Source: Sphingobacterium corticibacter (GTDB taxonomy: Bacteria > Bacteroidota > Bacteroidia > Sphingobacteriales > Sphingobacteriaceae). Taken from it: 64,000 nucleotides of DNA. Under the pieces are notes generated by a model. It made no database searches. It was not told where the DNA came from and saw only the letters and a list, made by a program, of their open reading frames with translations. Of the stretch, positions 1-10,327 are shown in pieces. The stretch spans positions 1,054,001 to 1,118,000 of the forward strand of contig NZ_QDKG01000001.1 of NCBI RefSeq assembly GCF_003076635.1, in the 5' to 3' direction. The position numbers and the translations under genes were made by a program. Within the stretch, counting starts at the first letter, position 1. The number at the start of each line of letters is the position of its first letter.

Positions 1-1
1 T

Positions 2-532
2 CAGGATTTTTCGCAATTAATAAGGGACTATGGCGATAAAGAAGCAAAGGTTATTCAGAATACGGTAGGTAATATTTTCAGTGGTCAGGTTGTGGGCGAA
101 ACAGCAAAAAGTCTTTCGGAACGCTTCGGAAAAGTATTGCAGAAACGCCAAAGTATGACCATTAACCGTAACGACAAATCTACCTCTATCTCCACACAGT
201 TAGACAGCCTTATTCCGGCTTCCAAAATCTCAACGCTCACACAGGGTATGTTTGTCGGTTCTGTATCGGATAATTTTGATGAACGCATCGAGCAAAAGAT
301 TTTCCACGCAGAAATCGTAGTGGATAACGAAAAGGTAGCCGCCGAAACCAAAACTTATCAGAAGATACCGCAAATCCTTTCCTTTGTTGATGAACACGGC
401 GAGGACAAAATGAAACAACAGATTGAAAGCAATTACCGTCAAATAAAATCTGATATTCTAAGTATCGTTCAAAACGAAATGGAGCGTATTAAGAATGATT
501 CGAACTTACAACATTTGATTCAGGAGGGATAA
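2..532 (+). CDS. Conjugal transfer coupling protein (TraG/VirD4-like, MobC type), C-terminal part
   Basis: The reading frame is open from base 2 and its start lies outside the window, so only the last 176 residues are seen. The fragment resembles the C-terminal region of the TraG/VirD4-type coupling ATPase called MobC in Bacteroidota conjugative elements, which brings relaxase-bound DNA to the type IV secretion channel. The Walker motifs would lie upstream and cannot be checked. The visible part has a GQVVGETAKSLSERFGK segment, a TQGMFVGSVSDNF stretch and a charged helical tail. A terminator follows directly, so this is the last gene of a rightward transfer operon. It converges on the large leftward methylase-helicase gene. 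The family call rests on recalled similarity of this tail and on the conjugative context. Confidence 0.65.
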   Translation, partial: QDFSQLIRDYGDKEAKVIQNTVGNIFSGQVVGETAKSLSERFGKVLQKRQSMTINRNDKSTSISTQLDSLIPASKISTLTQGMFVGSVSDNFDERIEQKIFHAEIVVDNEKVAAETKTYQKIPQILSFVDEHGEDKMKQQIESNYRQIKSDILSIVQNEMERIKNDSNLQHLIQEG

Positions 533-535
533 ACG

Positions 536-566
536 AAAGGGAGGCTCAAATGACCTCCCTTTTTTC
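536..566 (+). terminator. Intrinsic terminator after the coupling-protein gene
   Basis: AAAGGGAGG pairs with CCTCCCTTT around a 9-nt loop and is followed by a T run. It begins four bases after the stop codon of the coupling-protein gene and lies between two convergent genes. Confidence 0.8.
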
Positions 567-585
567 TTGTCCTGTCCATTCAGGT

Positions 586-3500
586 TTACAACACCCCACG
601 AGGCATATGAATACCTTTTACCCGTGCAATGCTATCCGAAACCTGCGGGGATTCTTTCTGTTTTTCAGCTTGGACTTCTTTAGATTCCTCCTTTGTTTCG
701 GGCGTAATAGATAGCTGTATCTTTCGCTCCACGGCAGCCAGTTCCGTTTTCAGTTCGCTTAGCCGGCTTTCCTTAGACCAAGTTCCGTTGACCACTTCGT
801 GAAGAACAGGCAGATCTTTTTGTATTTCGGCAATCTTCTTTTGTTCCTGCTCGATATAGCCGGGCAGTTTCTCCAGTGCGTTCAGAAAGTTCATAGCCGC
901 CAGCTTTTCATCTTTCGCAATCAGACCATTGTTGTAGGTGTATTTGATATTGCCCTCGCCTTGTACCAAAAAGCGGTTTACACGAATATCCACACCCTCT
1001 TTTTCTGACATTTCAGTTTTGACCAATAAAGTAAAACCGTACAGGCTGCCAATTTCTTCATACTGCCCTCCGGTGCGGGCTTTGTCCGCAAGCTGGTTGA
1101 GCTTTGCACCGATTTGTTTTACATCCGTATTGGGCAGCAAGCCCTCCAACTGCACTGGGTTGGCAATAGTGCCATCCGAATGCTTTTGTATGCGTTGCTG
1201 TAAATTGTCCCAATCGAGGCTCATCCGGTTCAACCGGGATTGGGTACTTTCGAGCATTTCTGTACAGTCTTGCAGCTTGTATTTGGCACTGAACTTAGAA
1301 CGGTTGAACGCCTGCTTTTCGCTTTCCAGTCCGGCAATCTGCTTTTCCAGTTTGGCTTTATCCAGCAGGTCGGTATTTCCTGACAGGATAGCCACGTATT
1401 CCGAAAAATTCATTCCTGATTTTTCATCCATACTGCCCTCATCAATGGTACGCTTGCCGAGGTTGTTGGTTTTCAATTGGTCAATAAAAAGCTGTTTATT
1501 GTACAGTAAGTTGAACTTATAGCTATCCAGCGATTTTTCTACGGCGTAGATAATCACATCTACTTTGTTATCGGCAAAGAACTTGGCAATTTCATTGCCC
1601 TTTCTTACAGCCCTGCCATCACGTTGGGCGAGGTCGCTTGGTCGCCACGGCGTATCCAAATGATGAACGGCAACGGCTCTTTTCTGTGCATTTACGCCCG
1701 TTCCGAGCATACTCGTAGAACCGAACAGCACACGGATTTTGCCCTCGTTCATTCCTTTGATAAGCTCCTTGCGTTGCTTATCATTTTTCGCTTCCTGAAT
1801 AAACCTTACTTCGTGTGCAGGGATGCCGTGGTCTTCCACGAGCTTACGCTTGATTTCGGAGTACACGTTCCATTCGCCTGGCTTGTAGGTTCCCAAATCG
1901 GAGAAAACGAACTGTGTTCCCTTCTGTGCATTGTATTGGTTGTAATATTTGGCTATGTTTGCCGCACAATGCGAAGCCTTGTTGTCGGGATGGTCGCCAT
2001 ACCTGCCGCCTACCATACGCATATCGAGCGACATCTTACGGGCGTAATCCGTAGCGATGAGCATCTTCGCTTTTTCTTCGCTGGCACTTAATTTAGGTCT
2101 GCCCAACAGTTCTGCATTGCCCGTTTTGGCAAACTCCATCAGCTTTTTAATAAACGCTTCCTGATCGGGCGTGGGCGGTATGTTGTACAATACCTCGTTC
2201 TTATTGGGGCGGTCAATACCAATATCCTTTGCCGTTCTGTAATCTGTAATTTCAGAATAGAATTGCGCCAGTTCCGGAACTTTGATAAAGTAGCGGAAAC
2301 GCTCTTTCGCCACGATATTGTTAGCTACCGAAAACTCGTAATCGGTAGTTTTCCTTGCATAGATAGCTGCCCAGGCATCAAAAGAATGAATGCCCTGTTT
2401 TTCCATTGCTCTTGGTCGCAGGTATTTGAACAGGAGGTACAGCTCCGTTAAGGAGTTGCTGATGGTTGTACCCGAAAGAAAGGTTGCGCCCATATCCGCA
2501 TTGGTGCGTTCCTGAATGGTACGGATTGCAAAAAGCAGGTTCATCGCCTTTAAGCTGCCATCCACGTTGCCCAACCCAGCAACCCTTGTGTGCCTTGTAT
2601 TAAACATCAGGTTTTTGAACTGGTGGCTTTCGTCTACAAACAGATGGTCAATGCCCATCATTTTAAAGTCCACTACATCATCCTTGCGGTTCTCAATATC
2701 GTGTTCAAGGGTTTTGAGCTTTACTTCAAGGTTTTCCTTACGCTTGATGACCCCTGCAAGCATTCCCCTGGTTACTTCCTTGCCTTGCGATTTCAGGGCA
2801 TCAAGGTTGCGCTCCACGCTGTCGAGTTCTATTTCGAGGATTTCCTTTTGAATTTCGGGCGACTGCGGTATCATCCCGAATTGGTCGTGCGTGAGGATTA
2901 CGCAATCCCACTCATTGTTTTTAATATCGCCGAAAATGCGGAGGCGTTTTTGCGGCGTGAAGTCTTCCTTGCCGGGAAACAGGATTTTTGCGAGTGGGTA
3001 AGCAGTGCGGTAGGCTTCGGCAATTTCGTGAACATTACTCTTCAGCCCGATAATCATGGGCTTGTGCGCCAGCCCCAAACGCTTCATTTCCTGTGCTGCG
3101 GTACACATCACGAGCGTTTTTCCTGCACCTACTTCATGGTCGCAGATAGCACCGTTGTTCAGCTTTATCATCCAAACGGTGTCCTTTTGGCTGGAATACA
3201 AATCCTCAATACCTAATGCTTTGCGGTCTAATCCCGGAAAATCCTGATGGGTTCCGTCATAGTTCGGGCGGACGAAGCAGTTAAAAGTATCGTTGTATTG
3301 GTCTGTAAGCCTTGTTTTGAACTCGTCGTTTTGGGCGTGTAGCCACTCGGCAAAAGCGGTACGGATTTCGTCAATCTTGGTATTCGCCATTTGTATGGCT
3401 TCCATATCCCGCACTTTCACTTCCTGGTCGCCAACCATTACTTTTTTGGTAATGTCGGGCGTGGTGTTCACGAGTGCGTGTTTGAGCAGGGCAATCCCGT

Positions 3501-6015
3501 CAAACGTCCGGCTTTCGGCTTTGACGGCATATTTTTCCCAAATGTGCATATTGCCCTGATGACACTTTACGGAAAAGTCGTCGGAGCTTTCGGAGTAATG
3601 GATAAGTACATCTGCATCGAACAGGTGCGAAGCAAAGCGGGCATAAATGCCAGTGGGTATCCAGCGTTCGCCGAGGTTAAAATCCAGTTCCTCAAATTCG
3701 ATACGTCTTGGTCGGGCTTCTTCCAAAACAGTAAGGCTTGCTTTGGCTTCGGCATCATCAGGATTGTTTTCGATATAGGTGCGTACCTCCTGTGCCTTTT
3801 CTACCACGTTACCCGCAATCCAGCGTTCGGATATTTCGTATTCCTTTTCCAGAGGATTGTAATAGATACGACCGTTCAGGGCTTTTTTCAAAGCATCATC
3901 GGTCATACCGCTGATTTCGGACATATAGCCCAAATCCACGCTGCCGTATTTGTTCAGTGAAGCCGCTAACGCTTCTTCGGGATTGTCTGTGGCTATGGTT
4001 ACGGTAGAAAAACTTACAGGATGGCTGAAGATATCGGCTTTGCGTACCACGCCGCCAACCACACGCTCCAAATAAGGCATTTCCTTACCTGCGCTATCCG
4101 TTTTAATGAGCTTGATGTTATCGGCACTGTTGAGGTTGCCGTACCTTTTTACAAAGGCATCGTACAAGCGGTTAAGGTTTTCCCTTTCTTCCTTGTATTC
4201 AGTCTGATGCTGTGCCTCTTTGGTGTAAAGTTGGTGGTAAATATCCCTTACTTCGATATACGCCTCGGCTCTTGCTTTCTGTAGGGACGGCAATTGCAAG
4301 GGATGAAAAACTGCCATGCCGTCTGCCATATCTACATCTTGCAGATGACCGACCCAGCCCTTATCTACCACAAGGCAATCATTACGGTGGAACGATTGGA
4401 GTTCGCCACCGTAAGGAGCAACTTCGGGAATGGTATCGGGAACGGCTGGCTTGTCAGCCTGGCCATTCCCATTGACACCTGAAAACAGGTCGCCGATAGC
4501 TTCCTGTTTTTTGCCATTGGATGACGTATTTCCATTGGTCGCCTTATTGGTAACAGGTGGCGTGTAGGGCTGCTGCATTGCACTACTGAACAGGTCGGGC
4601 TGGCGACCAATTGCAGCTCTTCTTTTGTTAGTGCCTTGCCTTTTAGCTTGTGTTATCTTTTTGGGTGGAGCAAGAACCGCTACGGGTTCGTCCATATTTT
4701 CAAACAGGTCGAAAATGCTTAGTTGCTTTAATTCCTGCGGACTTTCCCCACCCGTTACCGGAACCGATAGAGGTTGGGTTTCGGGCTGAATGATTACGGG
4801 TTCAATAACCGGAGGTGTAATCTTTGGTATAGCCGGAATTTGCATTACAGGCTCATCGTTCCGTTCGCCTTTGTATAAGCTCAAATTCAGGTGCTTCCCA
4901 AAATCTTCGGAAAGCATTTGTTTGAGGTCAGTGGCAATGCCATTAACACCGTCTTTATGAGTATAGATTAAGGCAGGTTGCCCGTAGGGGTCGGTATCTA
5001 ATTTGCTATCGGTATGCACAATCCTTGTGCTGCCCAGAAAGAGTGCATTACCAGGTGTATTGTATTCTGTTTGCCTGCTTTGGCAAAACAGATCTTCCCT
5101 TTCGGTCAGATTTTGTTTTGCCGTATTCTTTTGTAGGATAATCAGGTCGCTTCCGACTTCCGTACCTGCATATTCCGTAAACAGGTTGTTGGGTAAACGA
5201 ACAACCGAAACCAGATTATTATCCTGCATCAACGCCCTGCGTATGGGTTCGTTCTTCGGGCTGTTTAAAATACCCTGTGAAGTAATGTAAGCCAGCAAAC
5301 TGCCCTCACGAAGCATATCAGCACCTTTCAGAAAGAAGTAATTGTGTATGCTTCGGGCTGCCTGTACTTTTGCGCTGTCCTTGCTTCGGGAATAGGACAG
5401 GTCGAAAACGGAAGTATCGCCGAACGGAATGTTACTGGCAATTACGTCATAGCTGCTTTGTTCCTTTTCGGGGATTTCCTCGAAACCGCTTACACGGATA
5501 TTGCTTTCGGGATAAAGCTGCTTTAAAATCTTGCCTGTGAGCAAGTCCTTTTCATAAGCGGTAACGTTTGCTTTTGGGTTTTCTGAAAAGGATTGTATGA
5601 ATGAGCCGATACCTGCGGACGGTTCGAGGAACTTTTCAATATGCAGTCCGCTTTCACGCAAAGCTGCGGAAATGGCATCTATGACCTGTGGCGGTGTGTA
5701 GAATGCCGTAAGGACAGAGCTTCGCATACTGTCCACATAATGTTTGTACTGCTTATCGTCTGCGGAATTTTCTTTGAGTAGCTGGTGGAGTTCCTGCGTG
5801 AGCGGAAAAAGGTCGTGTTCCGTTTTTCTCCAATGGTTGATGTCTATTGCGTTCTCTACGGGGTTCAGAACGAATTTAAGACCGCCAAATCCGCTGTATC
5901 GCATCATTAGCAGTCTTTCGCCTACGGTGGCTTGTCGTTTCTCCTTTTCCAGTTTAAAAGCAATTCGCAGGGCATCAATGTTGAGTTGGAGATGTTGGCG
6001 TTTACTGAAGCCCAT
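586..6015 (-). CDS. N-6 DNA methylase / SNF2-like helicase fusion of conjugative elements
   Basis: This 1809-residue protein joins two enzymatic modules. The N-terminal third looks like an N6-adenine methyltransferase: an [12 protein letters not shown]-adenosylmethionine loop (near residue 130), a catalytic-type ASNIPFGD motif (variant of NPPF) and the downstream [10 protein letters not shown] strand. After a proline- and glutamine-rich linker comes a superfamily 2 helicase. It has Walker A HEVGAGKT (around 960), a DEAH-like FVDESH, the SGTTISNS motif and a C-terminal helicase lobe with [12 protein letters not shown] and [11 protein letters not shown]. The C-terminus is coiled coil. Such fusions are typical of Bacteroidota conjugative elements and are thought to act in element maintenance or anti-restriction, but the exact role is unproven. 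Its start overlaps the end of the DUF1896 gene by 14 bp, so the two are probably translationally coupled. Confidence 0.9.
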   Translation of the reverse strand: MGFSKRQHLQLNIDALRIAFKLEKEKRQATVGERLLMMRYSGFGGLKFVLNPVENAIDINHWRKTEHDLFPLTQELHQLLKENSADDKQYKHYVDSMRSSVLTAFYTPPQVIDAISAALRESGLHIEKFLEPSAGIGSFIQSFSENPKANVTAYEKDLLTGKILKQLYPESNIRVSGFEEIPEKEQSSYDVIASNIPFGDTSVFDLSYSRSKDSAKVQAARSIHNYFFLKGADMLREGSLLAYITSQGILNSPKNEPIRRALMQDNNLVSVVRLPNNLFTEYAGTEVGSDLIILQKNTAKQNLTEREDLFCQSRQTEYNTPGNALFLGSTRIVHTDSKLDTDPYGQPALIYTHKDGVNGIATDLKQMLSEDFGKHLNLSLYKGERNDEPVMQIPAIPKITPPVIEPVIIQPETQPLSVPVTGGESPQELKQLSIFDLFENMDEPVAVLAPPKKITQAKRQGTNKRRAAIGRQPDLFSSAMQQPYTPPVTNKATNGNTSSNGKKQEAIGDLFSGVNGNGQADKPAVPDTIPEVAPYGGELQSFHRNDCLVVDKGWVGHLQDVDMADGMAVFHPLQLPSLQKARAEAYIEVRDIYHQLYTKEAQHQTEYKEERENLNRLYDAFVKRYGNLNSADNIKLIKTDSAGKEMPYLERVVGGVVRKADIFSHPVSFSTVTIATDNPEEALAASLNKYGSVDLGYMSEISGMTDDALKKALNGRIYYNPLEKEYEISERWIAGNVVEKAQEVRTYIENNPDDAEAKASLTVLEEARPRRIEFEELDFNLGERWIPTGIYARFASHLFDADVLIHYSESSDDFSVKCHQGNMHIWEKYAVKAESRTFDGIALLKHALVNTTPDITKKVMVGDQEVKVRDMEAIQMANTKIDEIRTAFAEWLHAQNDEFKTRLTDQYNDTFNCFVRPNYDGTHQDFPGLDRKALGIEDLYSSQKDTVWMIKLNNGAICDHEVGAGKTLVMCTAAQEMKRLGLAHKPMIIGLKSNVHEIAEAYRTAYPLAKILFPGKEDFTPQKRLRIFGDIKNNEWDCVILTHDQFGMIPQSPEIQKEILEIELDSVERNLDALKSQGKEVTRGMLAGVIKRKENLEVKLKTLEHDIENRKDDVVDFKMMGIDHLFVDESHQFKNLMFNTRHTRVAGLGNVDGSLKAMNLLFAIRTIQERTNADMGATFLSGTTISNSLTELYLLFKYLRPRAMEKQGIHSFDAWAAIYARKTTDYEFSVANNIVAKERFRYFIKVPELAQFYSEITDYRTAKDIGIDRPNKNEVLYNIPPTPDQEAFIKKLMEFAKTGNAELLGRPKLSASEEKAKMLIATDYARKMSLDMRMVGGRYGDHPDNKASHCAANIAKYYNQYNAQKGTQFVFSDLGTYKPGEWNVYSEIKRKLVEDHGIPAHEVRFIQEAKNDKQRKELIKGMNEGKIRVLFGSTSMLGTGVNAQKRAVAVHHLDTPWRPSDLAQRDGRAVRKGNEIAKFFADNKVDVIIYAVEKSLDSYKFNLLYNKQLFIDQLKTNNLGKRTIDEGSMDEKSGMNFSEYVAILSGNTDLLDKAKLEKQIAGLESEKQAFNRSKFSAKYKLQDCTEMLESTQSRLNRMSLDWDNLQQRIQKHSDGTIANPVQLEGLLPNTDVKQIGAKLNQLADKARTGGQYEEIGSLYGFTLLVKTEMSEKEGVDIRVNRFLVQGEGNIKYTYNNGLIAKDEKLAAMNFLNALEKLPGYIEQEQKKIAEIQKDLPVLHEVVNGTWSKESRLSELKTELAAVERKIQLSITPETKEESKEVQAEKQKESPQVSDSIARVKGIHMPRGVL

Positions 6016-6439
6016 TTTCTTCTATCCATATTGCGATGGTTCCGGTCAGTTCGGTGTAGAGCAGGTCAAACTCCGTGTCATAAGCGAAATCATCGGTTAG
6101 CTCATATCTTGCGAAAACAGGCTCACAGACAGGGAACATTTTAAGGGCGAACGGTCGCAGTTCCTCATCTGCCATTATGGTGTCAAACTCATTGCATACT
6201 ACCTGAAAAACCGTATCAAATCGGGAGAAGTACAAGCCCCCAAATAGAATGTAATCGGCAATTTCATTACATTGCTCAATACCGTTTCCAGAACTAAATG
6301 CACCCTCGTAAGCATTGGCAGCCCACGAGGAACGTTGTTCGATAAATTTTTGGTCGTTCGCCTTTTCGGGGAAGCTGTTGTTTAGTAATTCCTGAAGACG
6401 TAATCTGAAATACGAAAGGTCTTTTTGCTGTGTATTCAT
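6002..6439 (-). CDS. DUF1896 family protein
   Basis: A 145-residue acidic, helix-rich protein matching the DUF1896 family, which is found almost only in Bacteroidota conjugative elements beside the methylase-helicase gene, as here. No catalytic motif is apparent. Recognisable pieces are an N-terminal [17 protein letters not shown] helix and the conserved-looking [16 protein letters not shown] stretch. It is the first gene of the leftward pair and overlaps the methylase-helicase start by 14 bp. Its function is unknown; a partner or regulator of the large protein is only an inference from gene order. Confidence 0.85.
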   Translation of the reverse strand: MNTQQKDLSYFRLRLQELLNNSFPEKANDQKFIEQRSSWAANAYEGAFSSGNGIEQCNEIADYILFGGLYFSRFDTVFQVVCNEFDTIMADEELRPFALKMFPVCEPVFARYELTDDFAYDTEFDLLYTELTGTIAIWIEENGLQ

Positions 6440-6507
6440 ACTATAATTTTTATTTAGAGTTTTACTCGAAACCTAAATTATAGCAGCAGGTAAGCCCCTC
6501 TAAAAAA

Positions 6508-6514
6508 GTGGCAG
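6508..6514 (-). promoter_or_regulatory. CTGCCAC motif upstream of the DUF1896 operon
   Basis: On the leftward strand CTGCCAC followed by a T run lies about 70 bp before the DUF1896 start. The same heptamer recurs before the two other leftward operons of the element (16421-16427 and 17147-17153), which suggests a shared operator or promoter element. Confidence 0.35.
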
Positions 6515-6596
6515 GGTTTGGCTTTAAAAGGAAGTATTTGGCGAAATAGCCAAACTATTGATCTACATCAATAATATTTCTTAAACCAGATCATCG

Positions 6597-6625
6597 TTGC
6601 AAACCTTCCTTTTTGTGCATCTTTG
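6597..6625 (+). promoter_or_regulatory. Bacteroidota-type promoter for the secreted protein gene at 6658
   Basis: TTG (6597-6599), an 18-bp spacer and CATCTTTG (6618-6625) match the -33/-7 pattern TTG...TAnnTTTG with one mismatch. The start codon follows 33 bp later. Confidence 0.5.
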
Positions 6626-6657
6626 TCTTGTCTGATTATTCATTAAAAATAAAAAAG

Positions 6658-7371
6658 ATGAAAAAAGTGGTTTTAATGTTCTTTGTTTCTGTGTTCACAC
6701 ATCTTCACTATTCCTATGCACAAACGATAAAATTTGAAGATGTGGAATTTGATATTGTTAATGTGAAAGCATCATCCACCTTACTGAACGGAGAAAAAGT
6801 AATTAAGGTAGAAAGAGATTTAGACAAATTACCTTTTGATGCAAACCGGTTAGGGGCTACTGTTGATGAACCTACATTCATTAAAATTAAGAATGTGGAT
6901 TTTGCCGACGGAGTAATTGAGGTAAAAATGTTAAGTAAAATTCAGCATCCCTCTCCATTTGAGGCGGCACGAGGCTTTATCGGTATTGCTTATAGAATAA
7001 ATGAAGATAATTCAGCGTTTGACGCTATTTACCTACGACCAACAAATGGCAGAGCTGACAACCAGTTTATGAGAAATCATACAGTTCAATATTATGCTTA
7101 TCCTGAATACAAGTTTGATCGATTGAGAAAAGAAGCAAACGGCGAATATGAAACGTATGCTGATATAGGACTTAACGAATGGATTTCTATTAGGATTGAA
7201 ATAAAAGATAAGAAAGCTGTACTATATATAAACAACCAGAAATCTCCTTCATTTATTGTAAATGAAATGAAAGGCAATACCAAATCAGGCAGTATTGGTC
7301 TATGGGTAGATATAGGAACAGAAGGTTATTTTAAAGATTTTAAATTTACCAAAACCCCTCAGAAAAAGTAA
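6658..7371 (+). CDS. Secreted concanavalin-like (LamG/DUF1080-like) domain protein
   Basis: The ATG at 6658 is chosen because it gives a clean signal peptide (MKKVVLMFFVSVFTHLHYSYA, with cleavage near AQT). An upstream in-frame start at 6613 would overlap the promoter. The mature part (about 215 residues) looks like a beta-sandwich. Telling segments are WISIRIEIKDKKAVLYINNQ and SGSIGLWVDIGTEGYFKDFKF, the form seen in LamG and 3-keto-disaccharide hydrolase (DUF1080) domains. No catalytic residues can be named, so carbohydrate binding or hydrolysis is a guess. It stands alone between the transfer block and the arsenic operon, in the periplasm or on the surface, with its own promoter and a terminator hairpin behind it. 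Confidence 0.65.
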   Translation: MKKVVLMFFVSVFTHLHYSYAQTIKFEDVEFDIVNVKASSTLLNGEKVIKVERDLDKLPFDANRLGATVDEPTFIKIKNVDFADGVIEVKMLSKIQHPSPFEAARGFIGIAYRINEDNSAFDAIYLRPTNGRADNQFMRNHTVQYYAYPEYKFDRLRKEANGEYETYADIGLNEWISIRIEIKDKKAVLYINNQKSPSFIVNEMKGNTKSGSIGLWVDIGTEGYFKDFKFTKTPQKK

Positions 7372-7374
7372 AAT

Positions 7375-7405
7375 AAATCCTCCTGATCGGGAGGATTTAC
7401 TGTTT
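7375..7405 (+). terminator. Hairpin after the secreted protein gene
   Basis: AAATCCTCC pairs with GGAGGATTT around a short TGATCG loop a few bases after the stop codon. The T run behind it is weak (ACTGTTTT). Confidence 0.55.
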
Positions 7406-7528
7406 TAGAACCTGTAGCATTCTTTAAAAAGCAAATCCTATTTTCCCTAATTGCTTGATGACGTGAACCAAAGAATTGATACGAAACATTTGAATAGTTT
7501 TTTACAATTGTTTTGTGATTAAAATATT

Positions 7529-7546
7529 TATCGTAATATTGCGATA
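7529..7546. promoter_or_regulatory. ArsR operator (18-bp palindrome) and overlapping promoter
   Basis: TATCGTAATATTGCGATA is a near-perfect palindrome (one mismatched pair) of the type bound by ArsR/SmtB repressors. It ends 17 bp before the arsR ATG. A TATACTTG -7-like box (7545-7552) overlaps its right edge, so bound repressor would block transcription. Autoregulation is the inference. Confidence 0.7.
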
Positions 7547-7563
7547 TACTTGTGATAAACAAA

Positions 7564-7893
7564 ATGGGCTTAACAAAAACTGAAATATTTACTCAACAGC
7601 AAAACAACTTAGCAACCTCTTTAAAGGCACTGGCTCATCCTGCTCGTATAGCTATCCTGCAATACATCCTTAAACAGAATGCTTGTATTTGCAACGACTT
7701 AGTGGACGAATTAGGATTGGCACAGGCAACGATTTCACAACATTTGAAAGAGTTAAAAAACATTGGCATCATCAAAGGGAGTATCGAGGGAACCAGTGTA
7801 TGTTACTGCATTGATGAAAATGTTTGGCAGAAGCTAAAAAATGAACTCAATATGTTCTTTGTAGATAATGTAGGTGTTGATAAATGCTGTTAA
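7564..7893 (+). CDS. arsR: ArsR/SmtB-family metalloid-responsive repressor
   Basis: A 109-residue winged-helix repressor. ATG at 7564 is preferred to an in-frame GTG at 7552, which overlaps the -7 box. The helix-turn-helix is seen as the segment around LAQATISQHLKELKNIG, preceded by the ALAHPARIAIL helix typical of the family. The cysteines in NACICNDL form the CxC metalloid site of type I ArsR sensors, and the protein ends in another cysteine pair (DKCC). It is the first gene of a four-gene arsenic operon and sits just behind an 18-bp palindromic operator. Arsenite (or antimonite) binding should release it and switch the operon on. Confidence 0.92.
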   Translation: MGLTKTEIFTQQQNNLATSLKALAHPARIAILQYILKQNACICNDLVDELGLAQATISQHLKELKNIGIIKGSIEGTSVCYCIDENVWQKLKNELNMFFVDNVGVDKCC

Positions 7894-7949
7894 GCATTTT
7901 TTTAAATGCATCAATCGTAATAAAGCAATATAACAATTAAATAAAAATA

Positions 7950-8417
7950 ATGAAACTGTCAGACATAAAAGAAATCTTACCCGCATTGGATAATGTTGAA
8001 TTTCAATTAGAAAACGGAACATCTGTACCGGAACATTTTCACGTTACAGAAATAGGCGTTATTACCAAACACTTTATTGATTGTGGGGGAACGATTAGAA
8101 ACGAAAAAGTCGTCAATTTTCAATTATGGAATGCAAACGACTTTGAACACAGGTTAAAGCCAACCAAATTATTAAACATCATCAAACTATCCGAAGAAAA
8201 ATTAGGTATTGAGGATGCCGAAATTGAAGTAGAATATCAAAGCGAAACAGTTGGTAAATACGATTTGGATTTTAACGGTAACAATTTTGTACTAAAGAAC
8301 AAACAAACCGCTTGCCTGGCAAGTGATGCCTGCGGCATTCCTGCGGAAAAACACAAAGTAAACTTGGCTGAATTAAAAGGTAAACCTTGCTGTACACCTA
8401 ATTCGGGATGTTGTTAA
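7950..8417 (+). CDS. DUF6428 family protein of arsenic operons
   Basis: A 155-residue protein of the DUF6428 type, which sits between arsR and the reductase gene in many Bacteroidota arsenic operons. The first 110 residues look like an alpha/beta domain with no known active site (PEHFHVTEIG and TIRNEKVVNFQLW are recognisable). The C-terminus is cysteine-rich: ACLASDACG, then KPCCTPNSGCC at the very end. That spacing suggests binding of As(III) or another thiophilic metalloid, perhaps as a chaperone to ACR3 or ArsR, but this is inference. The stop codon abuts the ATG of the next gene, so the two are tightly coupled. Confidence 0.8.
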   Translation: MKLSDIKEILPALDNVEFQLENGTSVPEHFHVTEIGVITKHFIDCGGTIRNEKVVNFQLWNANDFEHRLKPTKLLNIIKLSEEKLGIEDAEIEVEYQSETVGKYDLDFNGNNFVLKNKQTACLASDACGIPAEKHKVNLAELKGKPCCTPNSGCC

Positions 8418-9050
8418 ATGCTAAAACAGAATGCGATGTATCAAAAACTAATCGAAATTATTAACACCAAAATTGATGTTCACAGCATCAAAGAGAAACG
8501 CAAAATCCTATTACAACCGTTGATAGATTTTGTACAGCAAAAAATAAACAATAGGCAGGATATAAATATCAATTTAATTTGTACCCACAATTCCCGAAGA
8601 AGCCATTTATCGCAGGTTTGGGCACAGGTAGCAGCAGCACACTTTAATATCCCAAATGTATATTGTTATTCGGGTGGAACAGAAGAAACGGCATTATTTC
8701 CGAAAGTCGCAGAAACATTGATTAGTCAAGGTTTTAGTATTTTCAAAATTACGGAAATGGACAATCCTGTTTACGCCATTAAGTATAGCGAAAATGCTTT
8801 GCCTATTATCGGCTTTTCAAAAAAATACGATAGCCCTTTCAACCCAGTATCATCATTTGCAGCCATTATGACCTGTTCACAGGCAGACGGCGGATGCCCT
8901 TTTATTGCAGGTGCAGAAAAAAGAATACCTATCACATTTGAAGACCCTAAAATTTCAGATAATACACCGGAGCAATCACAGGTATATGCAGAAAGAAGTT
9001 TGCAGATAGCAACGGAAATGTTTTATGTTTTTTCAAAAGTCAGTCAATAA
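8418..9050 (+). CDS. Arsenate reductase-like low-molecular-weight phosphatase
   Basis: A 210-residue protein of the low-molecular-weight tyrosine phosphatase fold. The P-loop is ICTHNSRRSHLSQ, where the CxxNSxRS form is that of thioredoxin-type arsenate reductases (nucleophile Cys plus Arg). Further cysteines that could serve the disulfide relay lie in MTCSQADGGCPF. Its position between the DUF6428 gene and the arsenite exporter supports reduction of As(V) to As(III) in the cytoplasm. An N-terminal extension of about 45 residues precedes the phosphatase core. It abuts both neighbours with no spacer. Protein phosphatase activity cannot be excluded, but the operon strongly favours arsenate. Confidence 0.88.
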   Translation: MLKQNAMYQKLIEIINTKIDVHSIKEKRKILLQPLIDFVQQKINNRQDININLICTHNSRRSHLSQVWAQVAAAHFNIPNVYCYSGGTEETALFPKVAETLISQGFSIFKITEMDNPVYAIKYSENALPIIGFSKKYDSPFNPVSSFAAIMTCSQADGGCPFIAGAEKRIPITFEDPKISDNTPEQSQVYAERSLQIATEMFYVFSKVSQ

Positions 9051-10082
9051 ATGATGCAACAAAAACTAAAATTTCTTGATCGTTACCTTACCTTATGGAT
9101 ATTCCTTGCAATGGCAGTAGGTATAGGTTTGGGGTATTTCTTTCCGGGAATATCAAAAATTACAAATGCTTTATCCGTAGGCACTACAAATGTTCCTTTG
9201 GCAATAGGTCTGATATTGATGATGTACCCGCCATTGGCAAAAGTGGATTATTCATTATTGCCCCAAGCGTTTAAGGATAAAAAAGTAATCGGTATATCAT
9301 TATTGCTCAATTGGGTTATCGGTACAGTATTGATGTTCGGGTTAGCCGTTTTGTTTTTACGGAACGAACCCGATTATATGACCGGCTTGATACTGATAGG
9401 TTTGGCAAGATGTATCGCAATGGTAATCGTATGGAGCGATTTGGCTAAGGCAAACAGGGAATATACAGCTATGTTAGTTGCATTAAACAGCATCTTTCAG
9501 ATACTTTCTTATAGCTTCTTAGTTTGGTTATTCATTAACGTATTACCAAGCAAATTAGGATTAGCCAATTTCAATGTAAGCGTATCAATGAAAGACGTAA
9601 CAGAAAGCGTATTGATATACTTAGGCATTCCTTTCTTAGCAGGTTTTATAAGCCGTTACGCATTGGTAAAATCAAAAGGAATAGAATGGTATAACAGAAA
9701 ATTTGTACCCAGAATATCGCCCATTACATTGTATGCTTTACTGTTTACAATCGTATTAATGTTCAGTCTGAAAGGCGATAAAATATTAGAACTGCCAATA
9801 GATGTAGTAAAAGTAGCCATACCGTTAATCGTCTATTTTGTACTGATGTTTTTCGTCAGCTTCTTTATAAATAAATCCCTAAAAGTTCCTTACGACAAAA
9901 ACGCCTCAATAGCATTTACAGCCACAGGAAACAATTTTGAATTGGCAATAGCCGTAGCAATAGCGGTTTTCGGTATTCATTCCCCACAGGCATTTGTGGG
10001 CGTAATCGGCCCACTTGTGGAAGTGCCTGTATTGATACTATTAGTAAGGGCAAGTTTATGGTTAAAGAAAAAATTTTACTAA
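9051..10082 (+). CDS. ACR3-family arsenite efflux transporter
   Basis: A 343-residue inner-membrane protein with about ten hydrophobic segments. It matches the ACR3 branch of the bile/arsenite/riboflavin transporter superfamily: [19 protein letters not shown] at the start, [18 protein letters not shown] with the functionally important cysteine in TM4, and [19 protein letters not shown] near the end. It exports the As(III) made by the upstream reductase, using the proton motive force. The ATG directly follows the stop codon of the reductase gene. It is the last gene of the operon; its terminator was later split by an insertion sequence. Confidence 0.93.
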   Translation: MMQQKLKFLDRYLTLWIFLAMAVGIGLGYFFPGISKITNALSVGTTNVPLAIGLILMMYPPLAKVDYSLLPQAFKDKKVIGISLLLNWVIGTVLMFGLAVLFLRNEPDYMTGLILIGLARCIAMVIVWSDLAKANREYTAMLVALNSIFQILSYSFLVWLFINVLPSKLGLANFNVSVSMKDVTESVLIYLGIPFLAGFISRYALVKSKGIEWYNRKFVPRISPITLYALLFTIVLMFSLKGDKILELPIDVVKVAIPLIVYFVLMFFVSFFINKSLKVPYDKNASIAFTATGNNFELAIAVAIAVFGIHSPQAFVGVIGPLVEVPVLILLVRASLWLKKKFY

Positions 10083-10122
10083 TGAGCATACAGAAATTGA
10101 GAAAGCATCAAAAAACTAAAAG

Positions 10123-10140
10123 AAAACCCTCTGGAAATTT
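10123..10140 (+). terminator. Left half of the ars operon terminator, split by the IS
   Basis: AAAACCCTCTG (left stem arm) and the GAAATTT loop. The matching right arm CAGAAGGTTTTTT is at 11887-11899, on the far side of the insertion. Joined together they give an 11-bp stem with one mismatch, a 7-nt loop and a T run, as expected 40 bp after the ACR3 stop codon. Confidence 0.75.
10134..10140. repeat. Target-site duplication of the IS, left copy
   Basis: GAAATTT directly precedes the left inverted repeat and is repeated at 11880-11886 directly after the right inverted repeat. Confidence 0.8.
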
Positions 10141-10192
10141 CGAGGCCACTGAAAAACCTCATTGATTTTAGTTTATCCTTTTAAAAGGGATT

Positions 10193-10247
10193 AAAATAAG
10201 AGCTTATTATGTGATTGAAAAATCCGTAATAAGCTCTTTATTTTTTT
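10193..10247 (+). terminator. Terminator inside the IS left end
   Basis: AAGAGCTTATTA pairs with TAATAAGCTCTT across a 17-nt loop. TTTATTTTTTT follows on the plus strand, and the complementary side is also T-rich, so it may work in both directions. It can stop read-through from the ars operon as well as transposase transcripts. Confidence 0.75.
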
Positions 10248-10327
10248 AGAAGTGTTTTTTTTTGTATTTTTTTAGCGGTAATTTTAAGTGTACAGCAACT
10301 GAAATTGAGGTGCAGAGATTATTTTCT

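Noticed and set aside
2516..3960. Long rightward open frames (up to about 200 codons) opposite the methylase-helicase gene
   Set aside because: They lie fully antisense to a gene with clear motifs, and their products look like translated complements with no recognisable domain.
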